A stretch of 64,000 nucleotides of DNA from Pegoplata infirma. Taxonomy: Eukaryota; Arthropoda; Insecta; Diptera; Anthomyiidae. Below, in pieces: positions 1 to 10,220 of this stretch. Location: assembly GCA_963921195.1 (NCBI GenBank), contig OY992540.1, positions 174,315,896-174,379,895 on the forward strand. The letters are read 5' to 3'. The position numbers and the translations under genes were made by a program. The first letter of the stretch is position 1. Each line of letters starts with the position of its first letter. The notes under the pieces were generated by a model. That model saw only the letters and a program-made list of their open reading frames with translations, made no database searches and was not told where the DNA came from.

Positions 1-414
1 ATTTTTTTTTTGCTATTTATTTTCGAAGAATTTTACCTCTATGGAAAATATATTCTTTAATTTTTTTTCGCTACAACGGTCATTGTTACCAGTTCTCGGT
101 TAGGTTGAATTTATTAAAAATTAGTTGTAAATAAATAGAAATAATAAATAGAAATAATTGATCATGTGATCAAAACTATCATAATTGTCAATTTGGGATT
201 TTTAGCCGAAATTTCTAAACTTTGAGCCCATTCCCGAAAATTTAAAAATGCACATTTCTCAGCAAATATTTCCGACACAACAAAAAGTCCAAAGGCATTT
301 TTCTAGCTCCTTACATGACCATTTTAAGTCCCCATGTAATAATTTTTAAGTTATCCCGTTTTTAAGATTATCAAGACCCTTAAATTCCCGTATCTTAATA
401 ATTAAGCAAGGCAG
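1..414. other. AT-rich non-coding sequence
   Basis: No gene, long inverted repeat or recognisable element end is seen here. The stretch has short homopolymers and unique-looking AT-rich sequence. Confidence 0.5.
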
Positions 415-690
415 AGCAAATAAGTAAAAAAGTTAAATTCGTTCTTGCCGAATGTATGATACCCTCCACAATGTAAAAAAGATTATTCGCAAAAAAAATC
501 TTTTAAATAAAAAAAAAAATACCCAGAAAAAAATTTTTGGTGAAAAAAAATCCGCGAAATTTTTTTTTTTTTTTTGTTAAAAAAATAGATTTGTACTTGT
601 TAAAAATTTAAAGCATTTGTATTTTCATGTTATTTGGAATGTAGCAACATTTTCTAGGTGTTCCTACGTTTTCGTTTATAACAATAAAAA
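415..690 (-). mobile_element. mini-me/Helitron-like fragment
   Basis: The segment begins with the family's terminal block in reverse (AAGTAAAAAAGTTAAATTCG, then a TTCG..CGAA-type hairpin and ATACCCTCCACA). It continues with the poly-A/T stretch and the ATTTTCTAGGTGTTCCTACG block also seen near 52720 and 53630. The GTCY microsatellite end is missing, so this is a truncated copy. The right edge is approximate. Confidence 0.6.
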
Positions 691-886
691 ACAGTACATT
701 TGCAAACTGTTTAAGGTGGTGTGCATAAAACAGTACGTGTACTGTTTAAAACAGCACGAATGGCAACCCTTGTTTGTACTCACGCTGTACAATTTTGGAA
801 GGTTGGACAACAAATAAGCCAGTATATTTTTTTTATTTGCAGGCAATGTAAAAATCAACCATATACAGGGTGATTCAGCCACGACG

Positions 887-3043
887 CACAGTGGTTTCCA
901 TTATATGGACAAGCGGTCAAAAATCAATATATCCAAAACTAAAAAAACTAGGGTCTTCAAAATTGTTTAGCTCATAGTATGCCCGAAGAACTTAAATTTT
1001 GCAAATTTGTAGGAAAAAATATTAACAACTGTAGCCACAGTAGCCATTTGATCCTTGTAGGGTTAATTGGCTTAAAGATCTGTTTTAATAATTTTTTAAA
1101 TTATGTATTTTAATATGAAAATTTGTTTGTTTTAATTTCAATATTGATATTTTCGAAACTTCTAATACTATCGCGAAAACAATTAATTACAAGAATTAAA
1201 GTTTGACCTTTGTTTTGACACTTTTCAAATGGAGTGAGTAAGCTACACTTAACCCTTTAATGACCACAGGCGAGTGCACTTACCAAAGCGTTTTTGGCGA
1301 TTATTTTCATTCAAGTAAAAGATACGGTAAATGTATTAAAAGATGAATTGTTGAGTATGTTTTCCGCAACAAAATTCTAGTTTACAGTAAGTCTCCAATT
1401 TGATCAACTTACTCACTGTAAGCCCTCAAAATTTGTAAAATTGTTTTCTCTATTTTAGGGCCAAATGGATTTTTACTTGCTGAGCAAAATCGGGGGCAAG
1501 AAAGGGGTAGAGTTCCAAATTCTTGTAGGGAACTATTAGTGTCCAACCGAATATTCTGCTTCGGCCACAAAGCACTATTCGGTTTCGGTCACATTTTTGG
1601 CCGAATGCCGAATAATTGCATTAAATTTGTAATCACGTGTTGAAAAACACAATAAAGACACTTTGAATCACATTAGTAAGCCACAAAAACATTTTACTAT
1701 GCGTTTTTGCAACTAAAACAAGACTTTACACTCAAAAAATCCGATCTAAAAAAATGTACACTCAGTTTTTTACTTAAAATAAATCATTTAATACAAAATT
1801 CGTATACACTCAAAATAATTCTACAGTAAAAGATTTAGTAAGTGATTTTGTACTTAAATCTACTAATAAACAAATTACCATTAGTACAGTAGTTTTTTAG
1901 TATCTTCAAAGTACTAAAATAAGTAATAAGTTTTGAATAATATTATTAAAAAATTTTAGTATTGATTACCAATTCCTGCACTAGGTCCTTTTGGACTAAA
2001 ACATTAGTACTTTAATTAAATTTTTAGTAATGAATACCAACTTTTTTTTGAGTGTAATTTTGTGTATTCCACCAAGTCAAGTTTTACTTTTTTTCTTGCT
2101 TTTACTACAAAAATATTTTTTTTTTTAATATTCGGCTTCGGCTTTGGTTTCGGTCGAAAAGTGAAAATTTGGCCAAATATTCGGCTTCGGTCAAAAAACG
2201 TATATTCTGTCGGAGACTAGTAACTATTATTGGTTGCAGATCTTAAAAATCACAGCTAGTAGCAAATAGCTTTGCCCAGAAATGCGGAATCGTCAAAGGG
2301 CAAATTTTTTCACCAAAAAAAATAAGGGGGAAGGACAATTTCTTTAAAAAAAAGTGTTTTCTCTTCAGAACTGTAAGACAAAAACCATAAAATTGCAATA
2401 TTAAGTTTAAAATAACAACAATTTAAAAAAAAATATTTCTCTTTACTTATATAAAGAAATAGTACAAAAAAATGCAATTTTTCACCATTTTTCGTTGGAT
2501 GACTATGTAAATCACATCCATATGCGAAAATATGCAAAAACCCGCGGCCACAATATTTTTTAATTTAAAGAGGGGTAAAAAATCTTCAATTTGATGTATA
2601 AAAAGTGGTGGGCAGATGAGGGCCAAATAACTAAAAGTCTATGGGAAAAAGTAGTTTAAAAAAAACGTGTGTTTTGAAAAGGTCAAAAAAGTGTTCTTCA
2701 AGGATTTTTTAATGGGCTTATATTTTTGCAGTTTTTATTATTTAATTTGGTACAAAATAGTTTAAAATTTAATGTTTGTAGCGTTTTTGGAAACTTCTGC
2801 CACAATATCGCGAATAACTTTTTAGATAAACTTAAGTATTATTTTATGACTATGCAACGACAATATATGCAATATAAACATTCCCCCACTTTCAACGAAC
2901 ACAAACATTAAATCTACTAAAAAAAATCAGAAAATTGAATAGATTCATAAAATTTAGAGTGTTATCTATAAATTTAGTGCAATAGAGCTTAGAAAAAAAA
3001 ACATAAATTTTTTGATTTTTGACCAATGGGGGAAACCACTGTG
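887..3043. mobile_element. Transib-like non-autonomous DNA transposon
   Basis: The ends are inverted repeats CACAGTGGTTTCC at 887 and its complement ending at 3043. Both are flanked by the 5-bp duplication CGACG (882-886 and 3044-3048). A terminal CACAGTG heptamer and a GC-rich 5-bp duplication of the form CGNCG are hallmarks of the Transib superfamily, the relatives of RAG1. Further in, both ends carry TCAAAAATC. No transposase frame is present, so it would depend on a partner. A TA-flanked MITE (1729-2054) is nested inside. The superfamily call rests on ends and duplication only. Confidence 0.65.
1729..2054. mobile_element. TA-flanked MITE, CACTCAAAAAA ends
   Basis: Inverted termini CACTCAAAAAA (left) and TTTTTTTTGAGTG (right) are flanked by TA on both sides. 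This fits a Tc1/mariner-type MITE of about 326 bp. The interior is AT-rich with repeated TTAGTA/TACTAA motifs and no coding potential. It sits inside the Transib-like element. Similar CACTCA ends occur at 44513, 51014 and 63700. Confidence 0.6.
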
Positions 3044-3442
3044 CGACGCGTCGAATTTCACCAGCGTATTCCTTGGCTCATTTCATGAAAATATATCCAC
3101 TACGACAATCACCGAAAATGCAAGCGTGCGAAATGGCAGCAGTTTGAAAATGTTCGGATTGGTGGTCGGAGGGTACACAGAAAAAAATACTAAGAAAATC
3201 AATTTGAGTAATCCGTTGTTTAAATATTAAAAAAAAAAATTTGACCAATTTTTTAATTGACGCAATTAAAAATTTACTCAAAAAGTAAAAAAAAATTGAA
3301 TAACTAATTTAGTAAAAATTTAATATTTTCTTTTAGTTTTTTTTTTCTTTCTATAGCATTTTGTATATGTATATGAAAGTTTCGCGTAAAGTGTAACGCC
3401 CAATAATTTTTATTTTATACAATTCAAATGTGAGGTACGAAC

Positions 3443-5682
3443 TAGGGTGGCTCGTTTTTGGGCTTTTCTCTCTGATCAAATTCTAATACCCGCCAAAAGT
3501 GTCGGTCCCTTAAGGGTAACTCACATGCAAAATATCACTCCGATCGGAGTTTATCTTCTGTCTCCACTTTGAGCCTCAAAATTGGGGTTTTCGTAAAAAA
3601 GGACTTTTTAAAAAAAATAAAAAAAAATTTAAGTTTTTTTACTAAAATAATTAAAAAACTATTTTTGTATAATATATGATCGTAAATACTTAAATATGAA
3701 ATTTATAGATTTTACGGTATCATTAACCCGTTCAAACTTGATACCAAAAAAATGGCATGATTTTGGGGGCGTTCTCAAAACACCTTTTTTCAAAATTTGA
3801 AAATTTTATTAAAAAAAATTTTTAAATATACCATTTTTTCTTTCTGAATTCATTAAGAACACATTGGAGAAGAAAAATGTGAAATATGGCGGATATCCGT
3901 CAAGCCACTTTTCGGGAATCGCGAGGGGAAGTTAGCGGATTTCAAGGAAATGTTGGTTTTATCAATAATTTGGATTAATAACATCTTATAAATTTATTTT
4001 TTGTGCAAATTAACGGTATTTTGGTGTAGTGGCATTCTATTATATAACTTTAAGTCTGTCATGAAATCTTACAGATCTAGGACGTCTTAAACCCACATTG
4101 GCTGGGGGTCAAAAGTGACCCCCGCGGAAAATTTGAAGTTTAGAGCTTAAATTTTGTGCTATAAACAAGTATAAAACGGCTTTTGTGTTTTTTACCCCAA
4201 CTATTATTTCGTATTAATATATTATCTTTTAAAAAATCGTTAACCCTTCCTGGTAGGGGGTCAAAAATGACCCATTCAATAAAAAGTTGGGGTCATTTTT
4301 GACCCCTGGCCAATGTAGGTTAAAGATATCTTAAATATGAGAGATTTAAGGGCTGATTTAAAGTTATCTAATAGATTGCCACAAATTAATTTTATATGAA
4401 AAAATATATATATACAAAGATGGGCTAACGATTTTTTTAAAGATAATATATTAATACGAAATAATAGTTGGGGTAAAAAACATAAAAGCCGTTTTATACT
4501 TGTTTATAGCACAAAATTTAAGCTCTAAACTTCAAATTTTCCGCGGGGGTCATTTTTGACCCCCAGCCAATGTGGGTTTAAGACGTCCTAGATCTGTAAG
4601 ATTTCATGACAGACTTAAAGTTATATAATAGAATGCCACGACACCAAAAACCGTTAATTTGCCAAAAAATAAATTTATAAGATTTTATTAATCCAAATTA
4701 TTGATAAAACCAACACCTAGAAAAGTTTTACAGTAACTATTTACGGTTATCCAAAAAGTTTTTAGGTAAAGTTATTTTAAACGTTTAATCGTTTGTTTTT
4801 CAAAAAAACTAAATTATTGAAAGATTTATACAGTTGTTAAAACAATAAACTACAAAAATTTACGGAAAAATGTTTTTATCAGTTAAGTAATTTTTGACTG
4901 ATTATTCCGTATAATTTTACAGAAGTACGGTTTTTGTAGTTTGTTATTAAAAAAAAAAATATTTTTACTCCACAAAATAAAAAATTGTAAACAGTTAAAA
5001 TAACTGAAATATCATTTGTTTTTACGGAATGTCTAGTCATTTATTAACGTTTAAAAATAACTGAAAAAGTATGTTGTTTCAAGTGAAATATAAGTAGTCC
5101 GTTTTTTAAAAGGAAAAACGATTGTTTTAAATGTTTTTTCAGTTGAATTTACTTACAAAATATTTTAAGTGAACATTTCCTTGAAATCCGCTAACTTCCC
5201 CCCGCGATTCCCGAAAAGTGGCTTGACGGATATCCGCCATATTTCACACTTTTCTTCTCCAAGGTGTTCTTAATGAATTCAGAAAAAAAATGGTATATTT
5301 AAACATTTATTTTAATAAAATTTTCAAATTTTGAAAAAAGGTGTTTTGAGAACGCCCCCAAAATCATGCCATTTTTTTGGTATCAAGTTTGAACGGGTTA
5401 ATGATACCGTAAAATCTTTAAATTTCATATTTAAGTATTTACGATCAAATATTATACAAAAATAATTTTTTAATTATTTTAGTAAAAAAACTTAAATTTT
5501 TTTTTTATTTTTTTTTAAAAGTCCTTTTTTGCGAAAACCCCAATTTTGAGGCTCAAAGTGGAGACAGAAGATAAACTCCGATCGGAGTGATATTTTGCAT
5601 GTGAGTTACCCTTAGGGCACCGACACTTTTGGCGGGTATTAGAATTTGATCAGAGAGAAAAGCCCAAAAACGAGCCACCCTA
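3443..5682. mobile_element. hAT-like fold-back element
   Basis: The termini are TAGGGTGGCTCG (3443) and CGAGCCACCCTA (5682). They are flanked by near-identical 8-bp duplications, GTACGAAC (3435-3442) and GTACGTAC (5683-5690), which fit the hAT pattern nTnnnnAn. The element is almost entirely palindromic: 3443-4260 pairs with 4265-4716 plus 5174-5682. The right arm is interrupted at about 4717-5173 by a relic of another repeat. No transposase is encoded. A transcript would form a very long hairpin. Confidence 0.75.
4717..5173 (+). repeat. Diverged copy of a 0.4-kb MITE inside the fold-back arm
   Basis: This block is absent from the left arm, where the matching sequence runs straight from TTTCAAGGAAATG to TTGGTTTTATC. 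It is therefore an insertion in the right arm. Its order of motifs (AAAGTTATTTTAAA, TTTTTGACTG, TTTTCAGTTGAATTTACTTAC, AAGTGAACATT) resembles the elements at 15947-16345 and 44626-45009. It is much more diverged than they are. The edges are uncertain by a few bases. Confidence 0.5.
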
Positions 5683-6227
5683 GTACGTACCTAAATCAAA
5701 CGGACGTAAAAGTTTCAAATTTGATGTGTTTGTTTTTGGTTGTTTTACGTCTTGCGCTACGCAATTTGATTCTGGTTCGACACTAAAAAACTCCAAAAAA
5801 TTGACACAATTAAAAATTTCTTAAATTTTTTGGTATGCATTTAATAATTTTTTATTAAAAGTATTAAAAATTTACTAATTATTTTTTTCTGTGTATTAGG
5901 GTAAAATTGCTAACTTCTGAACCAGTGATGGTATTTTTTTTGTTTTTCGGTTTTTCGCTTTAAAAAAATGGGGGAAAAAGGCATTTGAATATAGATTTTT
6001 TTTTCCTAACGATAATATTTGTTTATGTCACGAAAAATTTCAAATATTGAAAAGGGGAAGTGAAGCAAAAGTTAGTGAGGAGCCCTGCTCTAAATAGAGA
6101 GGAATGAAATGGGACTACCCGATTCTGTCACAATTTTTGCAAAACCTAAATTTACTTGGATTGGGGTGTGATGATAAACGAAATAAGTCTTTCAAAGAGT
6201 ATCTTATTTTTTATATGTACTATATAA

Positions 6228-6897
6228 TAGGGTTATAACTTTTTCAATTTTTCGCAAATATCAAAAAGTCCATCTCATAGTCGTATAGGCCATGAAAAAA
6301 TATTCAGAAATCATGTCATACTTTTTCGCGATCGTTAAAAAAGTTCACGCACCAAACGCGATGAAGTTTTAAATATTAGTTTTTCTTTTAAGTATAAACA
6401 AATTTAATTTAATTTAAAAATATTTAAGATTTTCTTGTAATTTCATAGATAGAAACAAAATCTCATCAATTGAATGGAGGGCGCGAAAAAATCGCGATAT
6501 TATGACGCTATTTCGCGGATTTTTTAAATTAGCTAAATTTTAGTGTCAAGTGATAGGTGTTTTGAGGCAGTAATTCTTTTCAGCAACTAAAGATTATAAT
6601 CGCGGAATTTTGGTGCTTTTTCGCGGTTGTTATAAATAAGTTAAATGTTCGGTTCCTTCTGATATGTAGTCATGAGTGTATGATAATTTTCAGATAATTA
6701 AGATATGACGTCATAATATAAAATTTTTATAACAAAAAAATAAAAAAAAATCATTCTTGGGAAAGTTTTAGAAATTGCATTTGGTGCGTGAACTTTTTTC
6801 ACCGAAATGACCGAAAAAATTGATTTTTGTTATCTGTACAACATTGCCCATAGCGTGGTGGGATGGACTTTTTTTTCCAAAAAAAGTTATAACCCTA
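6228..6897. mobile_element. hAT-like MITE, TAGGGTTATAACTTTTT ends
   Basis: TAGGGTTATAACTTTTT at 6228 pairs with AAAAAGTTATAACCCTA ending at 6897. The flanks CTATATAA (6220-6227) and ATGTATAA (6898-6905) agree at six of eight bases and fit nTnnnnAn, so they look like an aged 8-bp target duplication. The interior has no coding capacity. The inverted similarity runs inward beyond the termini (AAAAAGTCCATC and GATGGACTTTTTT). Confidence 0.65.
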
Positions 6898-7040
6898 ATG
6901 TATAAGCTAAAATGACAACACTTGTCTTTTTCCTCAATTTTTCTTTTTAAACATTTAAATCACTGATAAAATGATCTTGGTATATATTTATATCTAGGTA
7001 TATGCACTATTCCATTTCTGATAAACAACATCCTCCTGTA

Positions 7041-8004
7041 CACAGAAAAAAAATAAAAAAATGAGTAAATTTGTAGTACCTATTATTGAGTTAAAAATTA
7101 CTCAATTTTGCACCAGTAAACAATTTAATAGTATTGAGTAAACTTTTAATAAAAATGTATTAAATGTATGCCAACAAATTTTAGTAAATTTTTAATTGAC
7201 ACAATTAAAACTTTACTCAACATTTTTGGTTCTATTTAATAAAGTATTTAATTGTGTTAAGTAAAAATTTAATCAAAATTTATTAATTTATTTTTTTTTA
7301 AAAGTTTCAAAAAAGTTACCAAATATATTTATGTCTTAAAGAAATCGAAAAATTGCATTAAGATGTGCTGATTTTTTCAATAAGTGGATTTATTTTCAGA
7401 TTAATCTTATTTAGCTTGAAATAAATATTTTAACATGTCAAAAGAAAGTTGAAATATTTTTTCCGTAATCTACGATAAGTAAACAATTATAATCCGAAAA
7501 ATAATAAAAAAAAAATCTGGAAAATGAAAAAAGTTAGAAATAAATCAAAATTAATCCAACTAATTTTTAATAAGCCCATTTTGGATTAATTTTGTTTTAT
7601 TTATAACTTTTATCATTTTCCAAATGTTTTTATTATTTTTTCGGATTATAATTGCAAATTAATCGTAGATTACGGAAAAAAATATTCCAAATTTGTTTTA
7701 GTATGTTGAAATATTTTTTTAAACAAAATAAGATTTATCAGAAAATAAATCCATTTATTGAAAAACACAGCAATATGTAGTTTTAAACTTTTATATACAT
7801 ATACAAAAAACTATAAACTAAATGAGAATTTTAAAAAGTAAGAAAATAAAAAAATTTAAAAAAAACTATTAAATTATTTACTTAAAATTTTTTAAAAACT
7901 TTTAAGTAAATTTTTAATTGTGTCAATTAAAAAATTTCTGATTTTTTTTTTTTAATTTAAACAAGTGATTAATTAAAATTTTTTCTCCCATATCTTTTTC
8001 TGTG
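7041..8004. mobile_element. TA-flanked MITE (CACAGAAAAA family)
   Basis: CACAGAAAAAAAATAAA (7041) and TATCTTTTTCTGTG (8004) are inverted ends flanked by TA. The interior is itself palindromic: blocks such as AAATAAATCCATTTATTG near 7740 mirror 7370-7410. Shared subterminal sequence with 9279-9766 and 3176-5893 defines the family. It is non-coding. Confidence 0.65.
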
Positions 8005-8471
8005 TATATTGAAAATAGTTGTTTATTTATTTTTTAACAATTACAAACAGATGTACGTATAAAGTTTTAAGTCTTATATTTCGACCTTTCCCAAGATTAG
8101 AAGTCTTAAAACAAAATTGAATTCTATTAATACTTTTATGTACAGATGCATGTTGTTCATTGAATTCAGCATCTCAAGTAGGCACATTACATATCTTGTC
8201 TATGTGTAAACAAAGAAAAATTAACCCCATTCGTTTTACCAAAATTCTTTTGAAGAAAAGATGATAAAAAATAATGTACGCATAACCTCAGTGAAATTGC
8301 AATTTTGCAAATTTTTAAAAAATTTCAACTTTGTTACACAAGTATATTTCGATCGTTATTGTTTTAAAACATCTGCGAAAGAACGCAACGATTGTTGTTC
8401 TACTACTTACAAAAAGAGTTAAAGAAAAGGGTTGTAAATTTAAAATCTTGTGTATTATTCGGCATTTAATA

Positions 8472-8992
8472 CCCTGTTCTCACGAGCATCTAAAAACGGT
8501 TTTAAACGACATTTGTTTTAATTAAAAAAAAAGTGTTCACACGTAATTTCACTCGTTTTATTTTGGTTTTTATGTTTCTATTTTGACATTTGCATTATCA
8601 GCTGATAAACATGTACACATTTTAACAACAAACGATATTAAAATATTGAAATTATATTCATTAATTATACATATAAATGTTTATAATGTTCAAGAATTGT
8701 TTAAAGATAAAAATAGTACGATTTTTTTTGTATTATTTACATTTTAGTAATAAACAATGTTGCCAATATTAATAAAATGCTTTAAAAACGCTGAACATTC
8801 AAAAATACTCAATTCAACCCCTGGAATTCCGCTCGTTTTAAATCGTTTTAATTTTAAAACGAGCTAAAAACATTTTTATTTTGACATATTACAACAAAAA
8901 TATGTATGGTAAAACGAGTCATAAAAATGGTTTTTAAGCATAAAACGGAAAATGTTGCTAAAAATGGTTTTTAAGTGTAAGTGAGAACAGGG
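8472..8992. mobile_element. TA-flanked MITE, CCCTGTTCTCAC ends
   Basis: CCCTGTTCTCAC (8472) and GTGAGAACAGGG (8992) form inverted ends, each bordered by TA. Inner repeats of AAAACGAG/CTCGTTTT and of AAAAATGGTTTTTAAG occur on both sides. The element is about 521 bp and non-coding. A three-base TAA/TTA reading of the flanks is also possible, so the superfamily is unsettled. Confidence 0.6.
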
Positions 8993-9278
8993 TATTACAT
9001 TGTTCGATAAACCTTTTCACTATTTTTCAATGAGGATATAACCATTTTGGAGTCTGATCAAATATTCAGTACGGTCAAAAATTAATTATGTATTAGGCTT
9101 AATTTTGACCGAAACGAGTTCCTGTTTTATTTATATAATATATTTCTCTATTAAAAACTATATTCTGATTTTGTTTTATTTTTTTAAATTTATTATTAAA
9201 ACGGACAGAGAATTTATTTATTTTAATTGCCAGATAATTACACATCATATGCTAATTTAACTTAAAAATTATTTCGTA
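8993..9278. other. AT-rich non-coding sequence
   Basis: Nothing recognisable: no inverted ends, no coding frame and no tandem repeat. Confidence 0.5.
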
Positions 9279-9766
9279 CACAGAAAAAAATATTTGAGTA
9301 AATTTTTTATACTATTGAGTAAAAAATTACTCAATTTTGCACCAGCAAACGATTTAATAGTATTAAGTAAATTTTAAATAAAACTTTATTAAATGTTTTA
9401 AAAAAAATTTGAGTAAATTTTTAATTGACACAATTAAAAATTTACTCAACATTTATCTATATTTTTTTTTAAATTAAACTTTACCAAACATTTTTATGTC
9501 TCAAAAATATAGGAACATTTTATAAAGACGGTTACAAATTTTCATATACATATACAAGAAACTATAAACTAAACGAGAATCAAAAAACTGTGAGAGTTTT
9601 AAAAAAATTAAAAAAAACTATTAAATTTTTATTAAATTATTTACTTAAATTGTTGTTAAAACTAAAGTAAATTTTTAATTGCGTCAATTAAAAAATTACT
9701 CAATTTTTGTTTTTAAATTTAAACAAGTGATTACTCAAATTTGTTTCCTCAATATTTTTTTCTGTT
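9279..9766. mobile_element. TA-flanked MITE (CACAGAAAAA family), short copy
   Basis: The left end is CACAGAAAAAAATATTTGAG after TA. The right end is TATTTTTTTCTGT, with the last bases mutated (TTTAG instead of GTGTA). Internal blocks are nearly the same as in 7041-8004: a TACTCAATTTTGCACCAG block and the AATTTTTAATTGNGTCAATT block. This copy is about half as long, suggesting an internal deletion. Confidence 0.65.
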
Positions 9767-9831
9767 TAGAATCAACACTGATAGACTAGCTCAATAGCAA
9801 ATATTCACAGAGAGTTTTGGTTGTGTTGTCA

Positions 9832-10170
9832 TTAGGTTAGGTTAAGAGGTTGACATATTGTTCATTAGCCCAGATCCTGATCCAAAGTGATACCTCGTTG
9901 AAAGAAGCGTTGTGAATCTTTTTACATAAATCCGAGTTCTTCTGTCTTCCTGTCCAATGGCATGACGATGTAAGTCCTCACATATGCTTCATCAAATTTA
10001 CTCAGTCTAATATGTTTTAATATCTTCCACGTTCTGAACTCCTCCATAGTCTGAAAGAAGTTAGAACCAAAACAATTAACTCGAGTGCGAGATAATGCAG
10101 GTCACTGACAAAGATAGTGGAATGCAAGGACCATAGAGCTATATAGGATGTGCAGAAACACAAAGTGGGT
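9832..10170 (-). pseudogene. Probable non-LTR retrotransposon 3' fragment
   Basis: Read on the minus strand, the segment ends in AACCTAACCTAATGAC just after a GGTATCACTTTGG block. This resembles the 3' ends of the LOA-like LINE (39600-39678) and the scrap at 45702. The base composition is clearly richer in G+C than the neighbours. No convincing protein block was recovered, so the upstream limit is a guess. Confidence 0.4.
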
Positions 10171-10220
10171 ATATGAAATGATTATGTTGCAAAATAAATT
10201 ATTCCGCATTTTTTTTTTTA

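Larger units (their letters stand above)
3176..5893. mobile_element. TA-flanked MITE (CACAGAAAAA family), interrupted copy
   Basis: CACAGAAAAAAATA at 3176 and TTTTTTTCTGTG ending at 5893 are inverted termini flanked by TA. The same family appears at 7041-8004 and 9279-9766. All copies share subterminal blocks such as AATTTTTAATTGACACAATT (GACGCAATT here). This copy is split by the hAT-like fold-back at 3443-5682, so its own sequence is 3176-3442 plus about 5691-5893. Confidence 0.65.
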
